38,475 nt of DNA from a virus: positions 1-38,475 of the IMG/VR virus record IMGVR_UViG_3300049919_000103. One strand, 5' to 3'. Made by a program: the position numbers and the translations under genes. The notes below the pieces were generated by a model that had not been told where the DNA came from, made no database searches, and saw nothing but the letters and a program-made list of their open reading frames with translations. Positions 31,389-38,286 of this stretch are shown here, in pieces (position 1 is the first letter of the stretch; every line of letters starts with the position of its first letter).

Positions 31389-31417
31389 ATATTTACTTTA
31401 ATAACTCTTCAAAGAAA

Positions 31418-31561
31418 CTACTTATCTTTTAATTCTTCCCAAATAACTCCATCAACACGATAAAATGGAAAGAATTTTCTACCATCTTCTAAAACGAACA
31501 CAGGACTATTTTGCTTTTCACTCCACAATATCTCCTTTACTTTTACTAGATGATTTTCCAT
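31418..31561 (-). CDS. Small protein, unknown
   Basis: 47 residues (MENHLVKVKEILWSEKQNSPVFVLEDGRKFFPFYRVDG), beta-rich. From this ATG it overlaps the upstream zinc protein by 44 nt in another frame. A TTG 12 codons later with AAGGAG 3 nt before it is the alternative start. No family recognised. Confidence 0.45.
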   Translation of the reverse strand: MENHLVKVKEILWSEKQNSPVFVLEDGRKFFPFYRVDGVIWEELKDK

Positions 31562-31724
31562 TGTAATTTTTATAAGCTACTGAATTTTTACATCTTTTTA
31601 ATTCCTCAATTGTTCCTGTGGCATGTTTAGTAATCCATTTACCTCCTGTTTTGAGAAAGTACCCTTGTCCTACTTCTACCGTTTCACCACAGACCCAACA
31701 TCGACCTTTGTATTTGTTTCTCAT
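31518..31724 (-). CDS. Small zinc-finger protein
   Basis: 68 residues with CWVCGE near the N-terminus and a single later Cys (RCKNS), rich in Gly and Lys (VGQGYFLKTGGKWITKHATGT). This resembles small phage zinc-ribbon proteins that bind nucleic acid. Function unknown. Confidence 0.6.
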   Translation of the reverse strand: MRNKYKGRCWVCGETVEVGQGYFLKTGGKWITKHATGTIEELKRCKNSVAYKNYNGKSSSKSKGDIVE

Positions 31725-31747
31725 ATATTTTCTTATTATCCCGATTG

Positions 31748-31892
31748 CTGTACTCCTACACTCTCGGCTGGTGATGCGAAACTTTACGAATAGCAGTGCC
31801 GACTTGAGAATGCTGCAATTTGTTTTATAGTCTCCCTTTTAATTTTTCGTACACACCACCATGCGAGAGAATAGCAGTACAGTGTCGAGAGT
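31748..31892. repeat. Interleaved inverted repeats and a direct repeat in a gene-free gap
   Basis: CTGTACT (31748-31754) pairs with AGTACAG (31876-31882). ACTCTCG (31760-31766) pairs with CGAGAGT (31886-31892). The two pairs cross, as in a pseudoknot. GAATAGCAGT occurs twice (31788 and 31869), each after ATGCGA. No ORF longer than a few codons. Possible folded RNA, operator or iteron-like site. Confidence 0.45.
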
Positions 31893-32305
31893 TACTTACT
31901 TTCCTCAGCTTCTTTAATTTCTGCCTTAGCTCGTTCTACTAATTGGTCTTTGAGAGCGAAGAAGTTAATTTCGTTAATAGCGTCTTGTGCCTTTTGAGTT
32001 GGCTCTAAATCTCCGTTAAGGTAGCCTGCTTTCACTAATGCTTGTGTGTTTTCGTCTGTTAGTTTCTTGTAGAAGTTTGATAGTTTTTTCATGATTGGTT
32101 GTTTTTTAATTGGTTTAGGTTCTTTAGATTCATAGAGGGCATCGAACCAGTCTTGGTCAAGTGTAAATCCCCACGTAGACGAATCTGTAAAAGTTAAATA
32201 ATTTCCGTCAATTCTTTTAATTATTCCCACCCAACCCTTATTTACATGCGTAACACCTGTGAGCTGGTTACATCTAACTCTTTCACCCACACTAAATTTA
32301 CTCAT
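31892..32305 (-). CDS. Phage protein with N-terminal SH3-like segment
   Basis: 137 residues. The first ~55 (FSVGERVRCNQLTGVTHVNKGWVGIIKRIDGNYLTF) look like a small beta barrel of KOW/SH3 type. The rest is helical with a Lys-rich linker and an acidic coiled end (VERAKAEIKEAEESK). No named family; nucleic acid or wall binding are both possible. Confidence 0.55.
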   Translation of the reverse strand: MSKFSVGERVRCNQLTGVTHVNKGWVGIIKRIDGNYLTFTDSSTWGFTLDQDWFDALYESKEPKPIKKQPIMKKLSNFYKKLTDENTQALVKAGYLNGDLEPTQKAQDAINEINFFALKDQLVERAKAEIKEAEESK

Positions 32306-32326
32306 AGTGGAAAATTTATCTGATAA

Positions 32327-32737
32327 TTACTTAGCAATGATTGGTAGTCCGGCTTCTGTTGGTACGTACATCACGTTTGCGCCTCCTGCGAGCTTGTCGA
32401 TCCAGAGGTAGTTGAGATAGGCTGTATTGCCTTTGAGTGAGTCTGCAATGATCTTATTTGCTTCGGCGATTCCTTTCGCGCGTACTACTTCTGCTTCAGC
32501 CTCAGCTCCTGCTTGTTTGATTCGTGCTTCCGCGTTAAGTGTGGCTGACTCGTTTTGTGCTCTAGCTTGTTCTATCAAGATCTTCTTCTCCCACTCTTGC
32601 TGCCGTAAGTTTGCCTGACCAGATAGATCTTGCTTGTAGATCCGATACTTAGGCATTCCCCACATTGAGAATGTGATGAGTCCGATAAACAGCACTACTC
32701 CTAGTACAACCCACGGCGTATAGTTTTTATTTTGCAT
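32327..32737 (-). CDS. Stomatin/prohibitin (SPFH)-like membrane protein
   Basis: About 136 residues from ATG at 32737 (MQNKNYTPWVV), with GGAAG 8 nt upstream; an ATG at 32752 would add five residues. One N-terminal membrane segment (~9-28) is followed by a long Ala/Glu/Arg helix (QARAQNESATLNAEARIKQAGAEAEAEVVRAKGIAEANKI) of the kind found in the C-terminal coiled coil of SPFH proteins. Many phages carry such proteins near NinB/NinG. Role at the membrane is unknown. Confidence 0.7.
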   Translation of the reverse strand: MQNKNYTPWVVLGVVLFIGLITFSMWGMPKYRIYKQDLSGQANLRQQEWEKKILIEQARAQNESATLNAEARIKQAGAEAEAEVVRAKGIAEANKIIADSLKGNTAYLNYLWIDKLAGGANVMYVPTEAGLPIIAK

Positions 32738-32742
32738 GTTGG

Positions 32743-32964
32743 TTACTTCCATTTTCTTTTAACGATCACCTCTCCCTTACTCAACTTGATGTCTCGCACT
32801 TCTTGCTCGGTGTAGCAATCTCTGATATTCCATCGGCCTTTACTATCTGCGATCACGTAGACTACTGTTTCTTTTAGGGCGATCTTTGAAAGTTTAAGTG
32901 GTCTGTTTTTTAATGCTTTTGCTATCTGGGCGTTAGTTATTGTTTTCGGCTTTTTTGCTGGCAT
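32743..32964 (-). CDS. Small basic protein, unknown
   Basis: 73 residues (MPAKKPKTITNAQIAKALKNR...), a helical basic N-terminus then a beta region (VVYVIADSKGRWNIRDCY). Possibly nucleic-acid binding. Overlaps NinG by 32 nt. Confidence 0.55.
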   Translation of the reverse strand: MPAKKPKTITNAQIAKALKNRPLKLSKIALKETVVYVIADSKGRWNIRDCYTEQEVRDIKLSKGEVIVKRKWK

Positions 32965-33451
32965 AAAGAACTTTTAATTTTTTTAATTCACTTTGTAATG
33001 CGAGCAGTTCTAGTTTTAGATCTACTTTGTGAGGACTCCTATCCTCCTTTACCCTCTGCCATAGAGCAGTATTGGTTTTTCCTATGTATTTTTTTGCTAA
33101 GTCGTTGTACTCGTCACTAAACTCTGGTTTGTAGTAGATGTGGTGTCTTTGGCAACAACAGACCACCAAGCGACTATCTGAAAAGCTGTTAGCGTTTCCA
33201 CGAGAATGGAGGTGTTCTGCTTGTAGTATCAGTTGCCCATCGTTTCTGTAGCCTCCACAATTCCTGTACTTCGGTGTGATCTCATTCTGAAAGTGTCTTA
33301 GAAAACATCCTCCGTCTCGGAGTATTACTATTTCTCTTAGCACTGCCTGTATATCCTTTTTTAAATCTGCCGTGTCTGACTTTCCTACAACTCTTAGCTT
33401 TGTACGCCTGAGTGGCTTACGTGGCTTTGGTTTAAACCCTGTTCTTTTCAT
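32933..33451 (-). CDS. ninG: NinG/Rap-like recombination endonuclease
   Basis: 172 residues from ATG at 33451, which overlaps the NinB stop as ATGA (33448-33451). The longer frame to 33517 lies over NinB and is rejected. The basic start (MKRTGFKPKPRKPLRRTK) is characteristic of NinG. Then come a Cys-containing region (CFLRHFQNE...CGGYRNDG), an HNH-like core (LQAEHLHSRGN, SRLVVCCCQRHHIYYKPEF) and a coiled tail. It is expected to cut branched recombination intermediates (lambda Rap). Confidence 0.8.
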   Translation of the reverse strand: MKRTGFKPKPRKPLRRTKLRVVGKSDTADLKKDIQAVLREIVILRDGGCFLRHFQNEITPKYRNCGGYRNDGQLILQAEHLHSRGNANSFSDSRLVVCCCQRHHIYYKPEFSDEYNDLAKKYIGKTNTALWQRVKEDRSPHKVDLKLELLALQSELKKLKVLYASKKAENNN

Positions 33452-33855
33452 ACTGAGTAATTTGGTTGAAATCCTGCTAATACTGGATCCGGGATCGGTA
33501 CATTTGTTTCTGCACAAATCTTGTCCAGGTAGTCTCCAAACTCTGCCTTGGTTAGCCCTGTGGTGCTTGCTGGTAGCTTTATCTCCTTACCTAGTACCTT
33601 GGTGAACCTAGGAGGTAAGAACACCCTTTTAAAGTATTCATGGAGGTCTTGAGCATCGTTACCGGTTTCCTTTTCAATCACTCCCAAAAATAACCAATAA
33701 AAGTTGTTCTGCGAAAGACTGCGAACTGTTTTTGGTAGTGTAAGGCGTAAAGTTTTTCCTTCATGTTTTTTAAGAAATTCAGTTAGTCGGGCTTGATTTG
33801 CACTACTTCCAAAATCTAGTTTTCCGTTCTTTGCGGTTGCTAGGAAGGTGGTCAT
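33448..33855 (-). CDS. ninB: NinB-like recombination protein
   Basis: 135 residues. The motif RLTLPKTVRSLSQNNFYWLFLGVIEKETGNDAQDLHEYFKRVFLPP is the recognisable NinB/Orf core. NinB (lambda Orf) binds ssDNA and helps load recombinases in place of RecFOR. It is coupled by ATGA overlaps both to the gene upstream and to NinG. Confidence 0.8.
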   Translation of the reverse strand: MTTFLATAKNGKLDFGSSANQARLTEFLKKHEGKTLRLTLPKTVRSLSQNNFYWLFLGVIEKETGNDAQDLHEYFKRVFLPPRFTKVLGKEIKLPASTTGLTKAEFGDYLDKICAETNVPIPDPVLAGFQPNYSV

Positions 33856-34190
33856 AGTTGCATTTCTTGGGCTATTTGATCTAGACCTTCCACTTGCTTT
33901 CGTTCACCGTACTCTTTTCTCGCTAGCCATGACTGCCACTTAGAAATCTTGTCGGTCAGTTCTGTGTAGAGCTTTGTATCTTTCACCGGGTGATAACGAT
34001 CAAGTGGTGACTTCTTCCAGTTCAAAGCTTGGTTATCGATTAAGTACTTTGTGGTGTCGAATCCAGTCGGAAGTTTGTACTGTATTCTCATTCTTGCGTC
34101 GAAAGCTCGCCAGTCTACTTCGCCAAACGACTCATGAGCAAACGGAGCTGGTTTATCAAACTCTTCTACATCTTTGTCTTTGTAGGCCAT
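33852..34190 (-). CDS. Early phage protein, unknown
   Basis: 112 residues, charged, Trp-containing (FGEVDWRAFDARMRIQYKLPTGFDTTKYLI). It ends in a helical segment. ATGA overlap with NinB indicates translational coupling in the DNA-metabolism operon. No family recognised. Confidence 0.55.
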   Translation of the reverse strand: MAYKDKDVEEFDKPAPFAHESFGEVDWRAFDARMRIQYKLPTGFDTTKYLIDNQALNWKKSPLDRYHPVKDTKLYTELTDKISKWQSWLARKEYGERKQVEGLDQIAQEMQL

Positions 34191-34192
34191 GG

Positions 34193-34990
34193 TTATTTAG
34201 TTAGTTCCTTGTAAACGGTTTCCAATGTCACTTCCCGACCGTACTTGCTCAAAGCCTTGTCAAAAGCTGTAAATACCTTGGCCTTTGGAAAAGCTTGGCA
34301 AATCTTTACTGCATATCGTGAGTGACGAGAAATCGCAGCTTCAACTTCGAGGTCAGTATCAAACTTCAAATTCTTTCTTTGAAAGTAATAACTTATAAGT
34401 TGGATATGATCTTTAGAATCGTCGTCCATCGCCTTTAGGTACTCACTCCAGATTATCGGCTTGGGTTGTCTCTTTTCTTTTTTAACCTTTCCGCGAGCTT
34501 TGCTCGCAAGATTGTTACTATGGGTCTTATTACTATTGGGTCTTATTACTATAGAAGTAAAACCATTTAACCTCTGAAGTAAAACTGTTTTACCACTGGG
34601 ATTAAATACGTTTACTTCACCTGTAGTTAAATCATTTAACATCACATCGAAATCTTTTCTCCAGTTTTTCTTATCAAGCATCCAGTAGCGATTGGTACAA
34701 GTTTTACCTAATTGGACAACATCTATGATCTTCAAGAATTTAAGAAGTTTAAGGCATTGGATGACAGTAGGGTTAGACAGTGCGGTCATATCTGCAAGAG
34801 ATTTTATTGACGGATAACATTTTTGATGTTTGTCAGCGTGCATCAACAAAGCAACGTAAACACCTATTGTATTTGCTCCGATCAACCAGCCATAATCTCT
34901 AATTAGCATGTTGTCAACATGTGTTCTATGTTCCCCTCTTTCATCTCGCACCTGCATTCTCTCTTCTTGAACAATTTCTTGTTCTTGCAT
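34193..34990 (-). CDS. Winged-helix replication initiation-like protein
   Basis: 265 residues. The N-terminal winged helix (~28-95) has GANTIGVYVALLMHADKHQKCYPSIKSLADMTALSNPTVIQCLKLL, a pattern of phage replisome organisers and HTH_36 proteins. A basic linker (KARGKVKKEKRQPKP) and a helical C-terminus follow. It may bind the phage origin and recruit host helicase. No phage helicase is present. The role is inferred from fold and place. Confidence 0.65.
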   Translation of the reverse strand: MQEQEIVQEERMQVRDERGEHRTHVDNMLIRDYGWLIGANTIGVYVALLMHADKHQKCYPSIKSLADMTALSNPTVIQCLKLLKFLKIIDVVQLGKTCTNRYWMLDKKNWRKDFDVMLNDLTTGEVNVFNPSGKTVLLQRLNGFTSIVIRPNSNKTHSNNLASKARGKVKKEKRQPKPIIWSEYLKAMDDDSKDHIQLISYYFQRKNLKFDTDLEVEAAISRHSRYAVKICQAFPKAKVFTAFDKALSKYGREVTLETVYKELTK

Positions 34991-34992
34991 GC

Positions 34993-35268
34993 TTATTTCT
35001 TTACAAGCCGGTAGCTTTTAAATCCGTACTTGTCGACCACTTGACTAGCTTCTATATCAGCTCCTTTTAGTCTCAACTCCTGCTGCAACTCCCATATCCT
35101 TGTATGGTATTGTGAGAACTTCTTTGTGTCGTTGAAGTACCTCCCATTTACCCACTCTGTGTCCCCGGATAACATCGCCTCACATAAAGTGTCATAGATA
35201 ACTTGACACTGTGTAGGCTTCTTCTCGAACGTAGATCTCCTTTTTCGTGTGGAAAGCTTTTGTGCCAT
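34993..35268 (-). CDS. Winged-helix-like small protein
   Basis: 91 residues, basic N-terminus (MAQKLSTRKRRSTFEKK) then a small helical/winged-helix unit (CQVIYDTLCEAML ... YHTRIWELQQELRLKGADIEASQVVDKYGFKSYRLVKK). Such units appear in phage early regions as DNA-binding partners. Function unknown. Confidence 0.6.
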   Translation of the reverse strand: MAQKLSTRKRRSTFEKKPTQCQVIYDTLCEAMLSGDTEWVNGRYFNDTKKFSQYHTRIWELQQELRLKGADIEASQVVDKYGFKSYRLVKK

Positions 35269-35269
35269 A

Positions 35270-35449
35270 TTAGTAGCCGTTATCTGTTAATTCTCTAACG
35301 AGGGATTGAAGATTTTTATTTGCTAACATGAGGGCGTTGTAAGTCTGCTTTTTGGTCTCTGTTGCTTTAGTTAAAACACTAGAAGCATTAATGTTATTCA
35401 TCAATGCTTCTTGGTAATCTGCCAAAGCTTCCTGAAGTTCTTTAGGCAT
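35270..35449 (-). CDS. Small coiled-coil protein
   Basis: 59 residues (MPKELQEALADYQEALMNNINASS...), helical throughout. It lies between the SSB gene and the winged-helix gene, in the early operon. No family recognised. Confidence 0.55.
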   Translation of the reverse strand: MPKELQEALADYQEALMNNINASSVLTKATETKKQTYNALMLANKNLQSLVRELTDNGY

Positions 35450-35473
35450 TTTATTTTTATTTAGTTGTTAGAT

Positions 35474-35899
35474 TTAAAATGGAATATCTTGTGGATTGAT
35501 TTCATCAGCTGGAGCATCTACTCCTTCACTTGTATTAGTTTGTTCTTGTGTGTCCTGAACCTCTGAAATTGACCGCTTAGCGCCGAAAGTTACTTGATCC
35601 GCAACTATCTCTGTTCGGTATCTTTTTTGACCGTCTGGACCGTCCCAAGACCTTGTTTGCATACGTCCTTCGATAAGAACTTGCGACCCTTTCTTAAGAT
35701 ATTGAGCAGAACTTTCCGCTTGTTTTCCGAATACTACGATGTTGTGAAAGTCCACTTCTTCTTTCTTTGCACCTTCTTTATCTTTCCAAACTCTGTTTGT
35801 TGCGACTGAGAATGAAGTGACCGACATTCCAGAAGGTAATGCTTTTAACTCTGGATCTCGTGTGAGGTTTCCTACTACAAATGCTTTGTTTAAATACAT
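35474..35899 (-). CDS. ssb: Single-stranded DNA-binding protein
   Basis: 141 residues. The OB fold is clear: MYLNKAFVVGNLTRDPELKALPSG, VSFSVATNRVWKDKEG, DFHNIVVFGKQAESSAQYLKKGSQVLIEGR. An acidic linker ends in PQDIPF, the conserved tip by which SSB recruits partner proteins. It protects ssDNA during replication and recombination. Lies between YopX-like and small early genes. Confidence 0.93.
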   Translation of the reverse strand: MYLNKAFVVGNLTRDPELKALPSGMSVTSFSVATNRVWKDKEGAKKEEVDFHNIVVFGKQAESSAQYLKKGSQVLIEGRMQTRSWDGPDGQKRYRTEIVADQVTFGAKRSISEVQDTQEQTNTSEGVDAPADEINPQDIPF

Positions 35900-35905
35900 A
35901 ATGTT

Positions 35906-36247
35906 TTATTTAATTAGTTCTGGGTTCTCGTAAATTGAGCCGATGATTTCAAATTCATCATCATTCATTTGGCGTCCATTGATAGCAAACATCGGAGCAG
36001 GATATGTGATAAATTCGACAACATGCTTATATGTATGATTATCGCCCTTCATCAATCTCGCATTTACAATATCCCCCTCATAGATTTCTTTACCGTTCTT
36101 GTCTTTCAGGCCTGTGAATTGCATTGGTTTATATCCCTCATAACCTCCTGATAGGACTGATCCGCAATCGGATCTATATTTGATATATTCCCAATCAACC
36201 ATCTTACTTATACTTTCTACCCATGCTCGGAACTTTATTTCTCTCAT
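35906..36247 (-). CDS. YopX-family phage protein
   Basis: 113 residues from ATG at 36247 (MREIKFRAWVESISKMVDW), the typical YopX start. The frame start at 36292 lies inside the exonuclease gene and is rejected. MQFTGLKDKNGKEIYEGDIV is the diagnostic block, and DDEFEIIGSIYENPEL is the usual C-terminus. Family function is not established. Common in phages near recombination genes. Confidence 0.85.
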   Translation of the reverse strand: MREIKFRAWVESISKMVDWEYIKYRSDCGSVLSGGYEGYKPMQFTGLKDKNGKEIYEGDIVNARLMKGDNHTYKHVVEFITYPAPMFAINGRQMNDDEFEIIGSIYENPELIK

Positions 36248-36249
36248 AC

Positions 36250-36882
36250 TTAGAAAATTAAATCTTGATAAACCCTGTCTACCTCTTCCCATTCTTTTCT
36301 GAATAGTTCGAGTTTCTTTTTAGCGTCCTCAATAGCCTCCTTTGACTCTTCTCTCGTCACCTTAATCACTGTCATTTGATGCTTATATTCTTTGAAACGA
36401 GCATCGAAGATCACTAGCTCTGCCTCCTCTTGCTCTTCGTTCACAATGAAACTTAGAAGCACTTGCCCTTGGTATTTAGATGGTATCTTTCCGTCGATTG
36501 TGTACCCCACCATCGTTGCTGAATCCGGACATTTGATCTCCAGATACTTCTTGCGATTGTTAGTAAATCTATCAGGTGAAAACATAAGCCAGTCATAGGT
36601 ATCATGTTGGCAAATGTCTACGACCTCTAGTTCTACATCGAACCGTTCAGCGTATGCCTCGGCTGCGAACTTCTCCTCGTCAGTGCCTCGTGCCATTTCT
36701 GGTGAAGCATAGTTTTCTTTTTTGTGAGTAGAGTATTTTTCTGCGATAAGATCGAAGATTAAACCTTGTCTAACGTCCTTTTTGCTAGAAATTGCTCGGC
36801 CAAAACGTGTTCCTGATACTTTCTCAAATCGAAAAGCTAACCATTCAGGTGTACCCTGTTTAAGATTGTTGTGTACTTTCAT
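36250..36882 (-). CDS. YqaJ-type recombination exonuclease
   Basis: 210 residues. QGTPEWLAFRFEKVSGTRFG at the N-terminus, LMFSPDRF and LEIKCPDSATM (acidic and E-x-K residues of the PD-(D/E)XK core), and KYQGQVLLSFIV match the lambda Exo/YqaJ family. It resects double-stranded ends 5' to 3' for annealing. It overlaps the upstream conserved gene by 23 nt, and SSB follows; no RecT or Beta homologue is evident. Confidence 0.88.
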   Translation of the reverse strand: MKVHNNLKQGTPEWLAFRFEKVSGTRFGRAISSKKDVRQGLIFDLIAEKYSTHKKENYASPEMARGTDEEKFAAEAYAERFDVELEVVDICQHDTYDWLMFSPDRFTNNRKKYLEIKCPDSATMVGYTIDGKIPSKYQGQVLLSFIVNEEQEEAELVIFDARFKEYKHQMTVIKVTREESKEAIEDAKKKLELFRKEWEEVDRVYQDLIF

Positions 36883-37393
36883 ATTTAGCTTTAAGTTCGT
36901 TGGTAAGCTTTACGACCTCCGCATTGTTTCGTTCTGCTTGGCTCAGTGACAAGAAGATTTCTTTTAGATTTTCTTTAGATGTAGCAGTTCTGATTTTTGC
37001 TAGAGCATCTTTGTTATCTACTGGTGCTTTAGGAATTACGTCTCTAATTCTTAGAGCGTCCTGAACCTTTCCGAAAGCTTTTACCGGTGTTGCAAAGATT
37101 TGTACTTTCTTCCCTACCCAGTCTTCTGGGTGAGTTCCGTAAAGTAATGCGATCGTATTACCGTTCGTGATATTTAAGATCATCTTTGGCACATCTTCTT
37201 TGAAGTAAAGAACCATTTTCATAGTTGCTTTACCGTCAGTTCCTTTGACTTCTTCTTCACCTACAAACTTTTCGATTGTAAGTAGCATTTCTTCTCCTTT
37301 TTCTAAATTGTGACTTCCTAGGTAATCTTTATCTATAAAGTTTTTCCAGTGTCTGTTCGCACCTTTTATTTTTTTGTTTAGTATTTTTGTCAT
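36860..37393 (-). CDS. Conserved phage protein next to YqaJ exonuclease
   Basis: 177 residues. The block EEMLLTIEKFVGEEEVKGTDG...MILNITNGNTIALLYG...DWVGKKVQIFATPVKAFGKVQDALRIR has the look of a beta-barrel (OB-like) domain and recurs in phages directly before YqaJ exonucleases. The C-terminus is helical. It may be an ssDNA-binding or recombination partner. Known widely only as hypothetical; the role is inferred from position. Confidence 0.65.
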   Translation of the reverse strand: MTKILNKKIKGANRHWKNFIDKDYLGSHNLEKGEEMLLTIEKFVGEEEVKGTDGKATMKMVLYFKEDVPKMILNITNGNTIALLYGTHPEDWVGKKVQIFATPVKAFGKVQDALRIRDVIPKAPVDNKDALAKIRTATSKENLKEIFLSLSQAERNNAEVVKLTNELKAKYESTQQS

Positions 37394-37428
37394 ATGTTTT
37401 GTTGATTAGCTCGTTGAGCTAATTCTGG

Positions 37429-37656
37429 TTAAATGTTTTCTTCGTGCTCGTATTCCTTTTCAGGTTTTCTACTTGGTGTGTGGTAATGAGGCTTTTGACA
37501 GTCCTCGTTGAGTTCTCGCATTGGGGTTCTGCAAAGTGGACACATCTCTTTTAAGTCCTCGCTAAATGAGGCTTTAAGTACTGGTTGATCCGTGATCACT
37601 CCTATCCACTGTTCTTTCGTTCGTGGCCTATAGGTTATTGGTTGTTTTATTTCCAT
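37429..37656 (-). CDS. Small Cys/His protein, early operon
   Basis: 75 residues with CPLC at 39-42, a third Cys (EDCQKPHYH) and His residues that could complete a zinc site, and an acidic end. It starts within the stop of the upstream membrane protein gene (TAATG). No family recognised. Confidence 0.6.
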   Translation of the reverse strand: MEIKQPITYRPRTKEQWIGVITDQPVLKASFSEDLKEMCPLCRTPMRELNEDCQKPHYHTPSRKPEKEYEHEENI

Positions 37657-37805
37657 TAGAGATATGGGGTTACAAAGGCTTCTAAATACCAGAAAGCTGT
37701 CACTGCTATCCCGACTCCGACCATTGCTAGGATCTCTACTCGTTCGTAGGTTTCCTTTATCGAAATGTTGTACATTTCAAAATCTACATACTTTGCTCTT
37801 TTCAT
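37656..37805 (-). CDS. 49-residue single-pass membrane protein, first early gene
   Basis: The N-terminal half is charged (MKRAKYVDFEMYNISIKETYERVE), followed by one membrane helix (ILAMVGVGIAVTAFWYLEAF). It is the first gene of the early operon, directly after the folded leader. Its stop overlaps the next start (TAATG). No family recognised. A first-expressed membrane peptide suggests an early host-takeover or exclusion role, as inference. Confidence 0.6.
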   Translation of the reverse strand: MKRAKYVDFEMYNISIKETYERVEILAMVGVGIAVTAFWYLEAFVTPYL

Positions 37806-37824
37806 GATGATGATTTATGCCCTT

Positions 37825-37905
37825 CGTTCACCTTCCCATCATGTGAGATGGAAGGTGGCATTCTTTGGTAGAAGATATACTCCTTCTCTTTCGAGAAGGT
37901 GAACG
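37825..37905 (-). promoter_or_regulatory. Folded early leader with alternative pairings
   Basis: On the minus strand CCTTCTC-GAAA-GAGAAGG (37899-37882) is a perfect 7-bp GNRA hairpin. CACCTTCC-ATC/GAT-GGGAAGGTG (37857-37829) is a second hairpin. An 11-bp perfect pairing joins 37905-37895 with 37835-37825 (CGTTCACCTTC), and this excludes both. It lies 20 nt before the first early gene, so it may switch translation or transcription. Confidence 0.6.
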
Positions 37906-37994
37906 AACACATGATTAAAACTGCTGGGCTGGCAGTTATGAAGTAGCGACAAAATGATAAGTAAAATCACTACCTCGTAACTGACCTAAATAAG

Positions 37995-38022
37995 AAAAAA
38001 CAGCCCTGTTGAGAGCTGTTTT
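37995..38022 (-). terminator. Terminator downstream of the early folded RNA
   Basis: The minus-strand stem AAAACAGC/GCTGTTTT (38022-38015 with 38004-37997) has a 10-nt loop and is followed by six T and TCTT. On the plus strand the U tract is shorter (TTTTG), so minus is the likely direction. It would end a ~250-nt RNA from the promoter at 38283. Confidence 0.75.
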
Positions 38023-38058
38023 GTAGGTTTGTAGGCTTAATTAATTAGCAGTATTGCA

Positions 38059-38193
38059 AGATATATTGTTCGACGTAATCACTTTTTATACATCCCTAGC
38101 CTCGTAAGCTAGGGTCTTGAAAAGTGAGTCGAACGATATATCTGTTACCACGATCTTTTAAAATCTACTAAACAGTCTCTTATTTAGTAACAG
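38059..38193 (-). ncRNA. Structured early RNA, two-domain
   Basis: Domain 1 is a long hairpin. A 16-bp outer stem (38059-38074/38128-38143, one mismatch that is A-C on this strand and G-U on the other), an 8-bp stem (38079-38086/38120-38127) and a 7-bp apical stem CCCTAGC/GCTAGGG with a 7-nt loop are stacked. Domain 2, 5' of it, pairs CTGTTAC/GTAACAG (38187-38193/38142-38148) and ACTAAA/TTTAGT (38167-38172/38183-38188), which overlap slightly. No ORF. It lies between a strong promoter and a terminator, so an sRNA or a put-like antiterminator RNA is possible. Confidence 0.65.
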
Positions 38194-38255
38194 TATTTAG
38201 TTGTCAAAGTTCAGAAATTTGGTAATCGTGTATAACAGGTTTGACTGATAACTGT

Positions 38256-38283
38256 AGTATATACCTTTATGCCTACCTGTCAA
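38256..38283 (-). promoter_or_regulatory. Strong early promoter
   Basis: TTGACA (38283-38278), 16 nt, TATACT (38261-38256) on the minus strand: a perfect -35 and 5 of 6 at -10. It is the best sigma70-type promoter I see in the window. Predicted start is near 38249. It lies just after the join-spanning gene's stop and drives the structured RNA and, if the terminator is passed, the early operon. Confidence 0.75.
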
Positions 38284-38286
38284 ATA

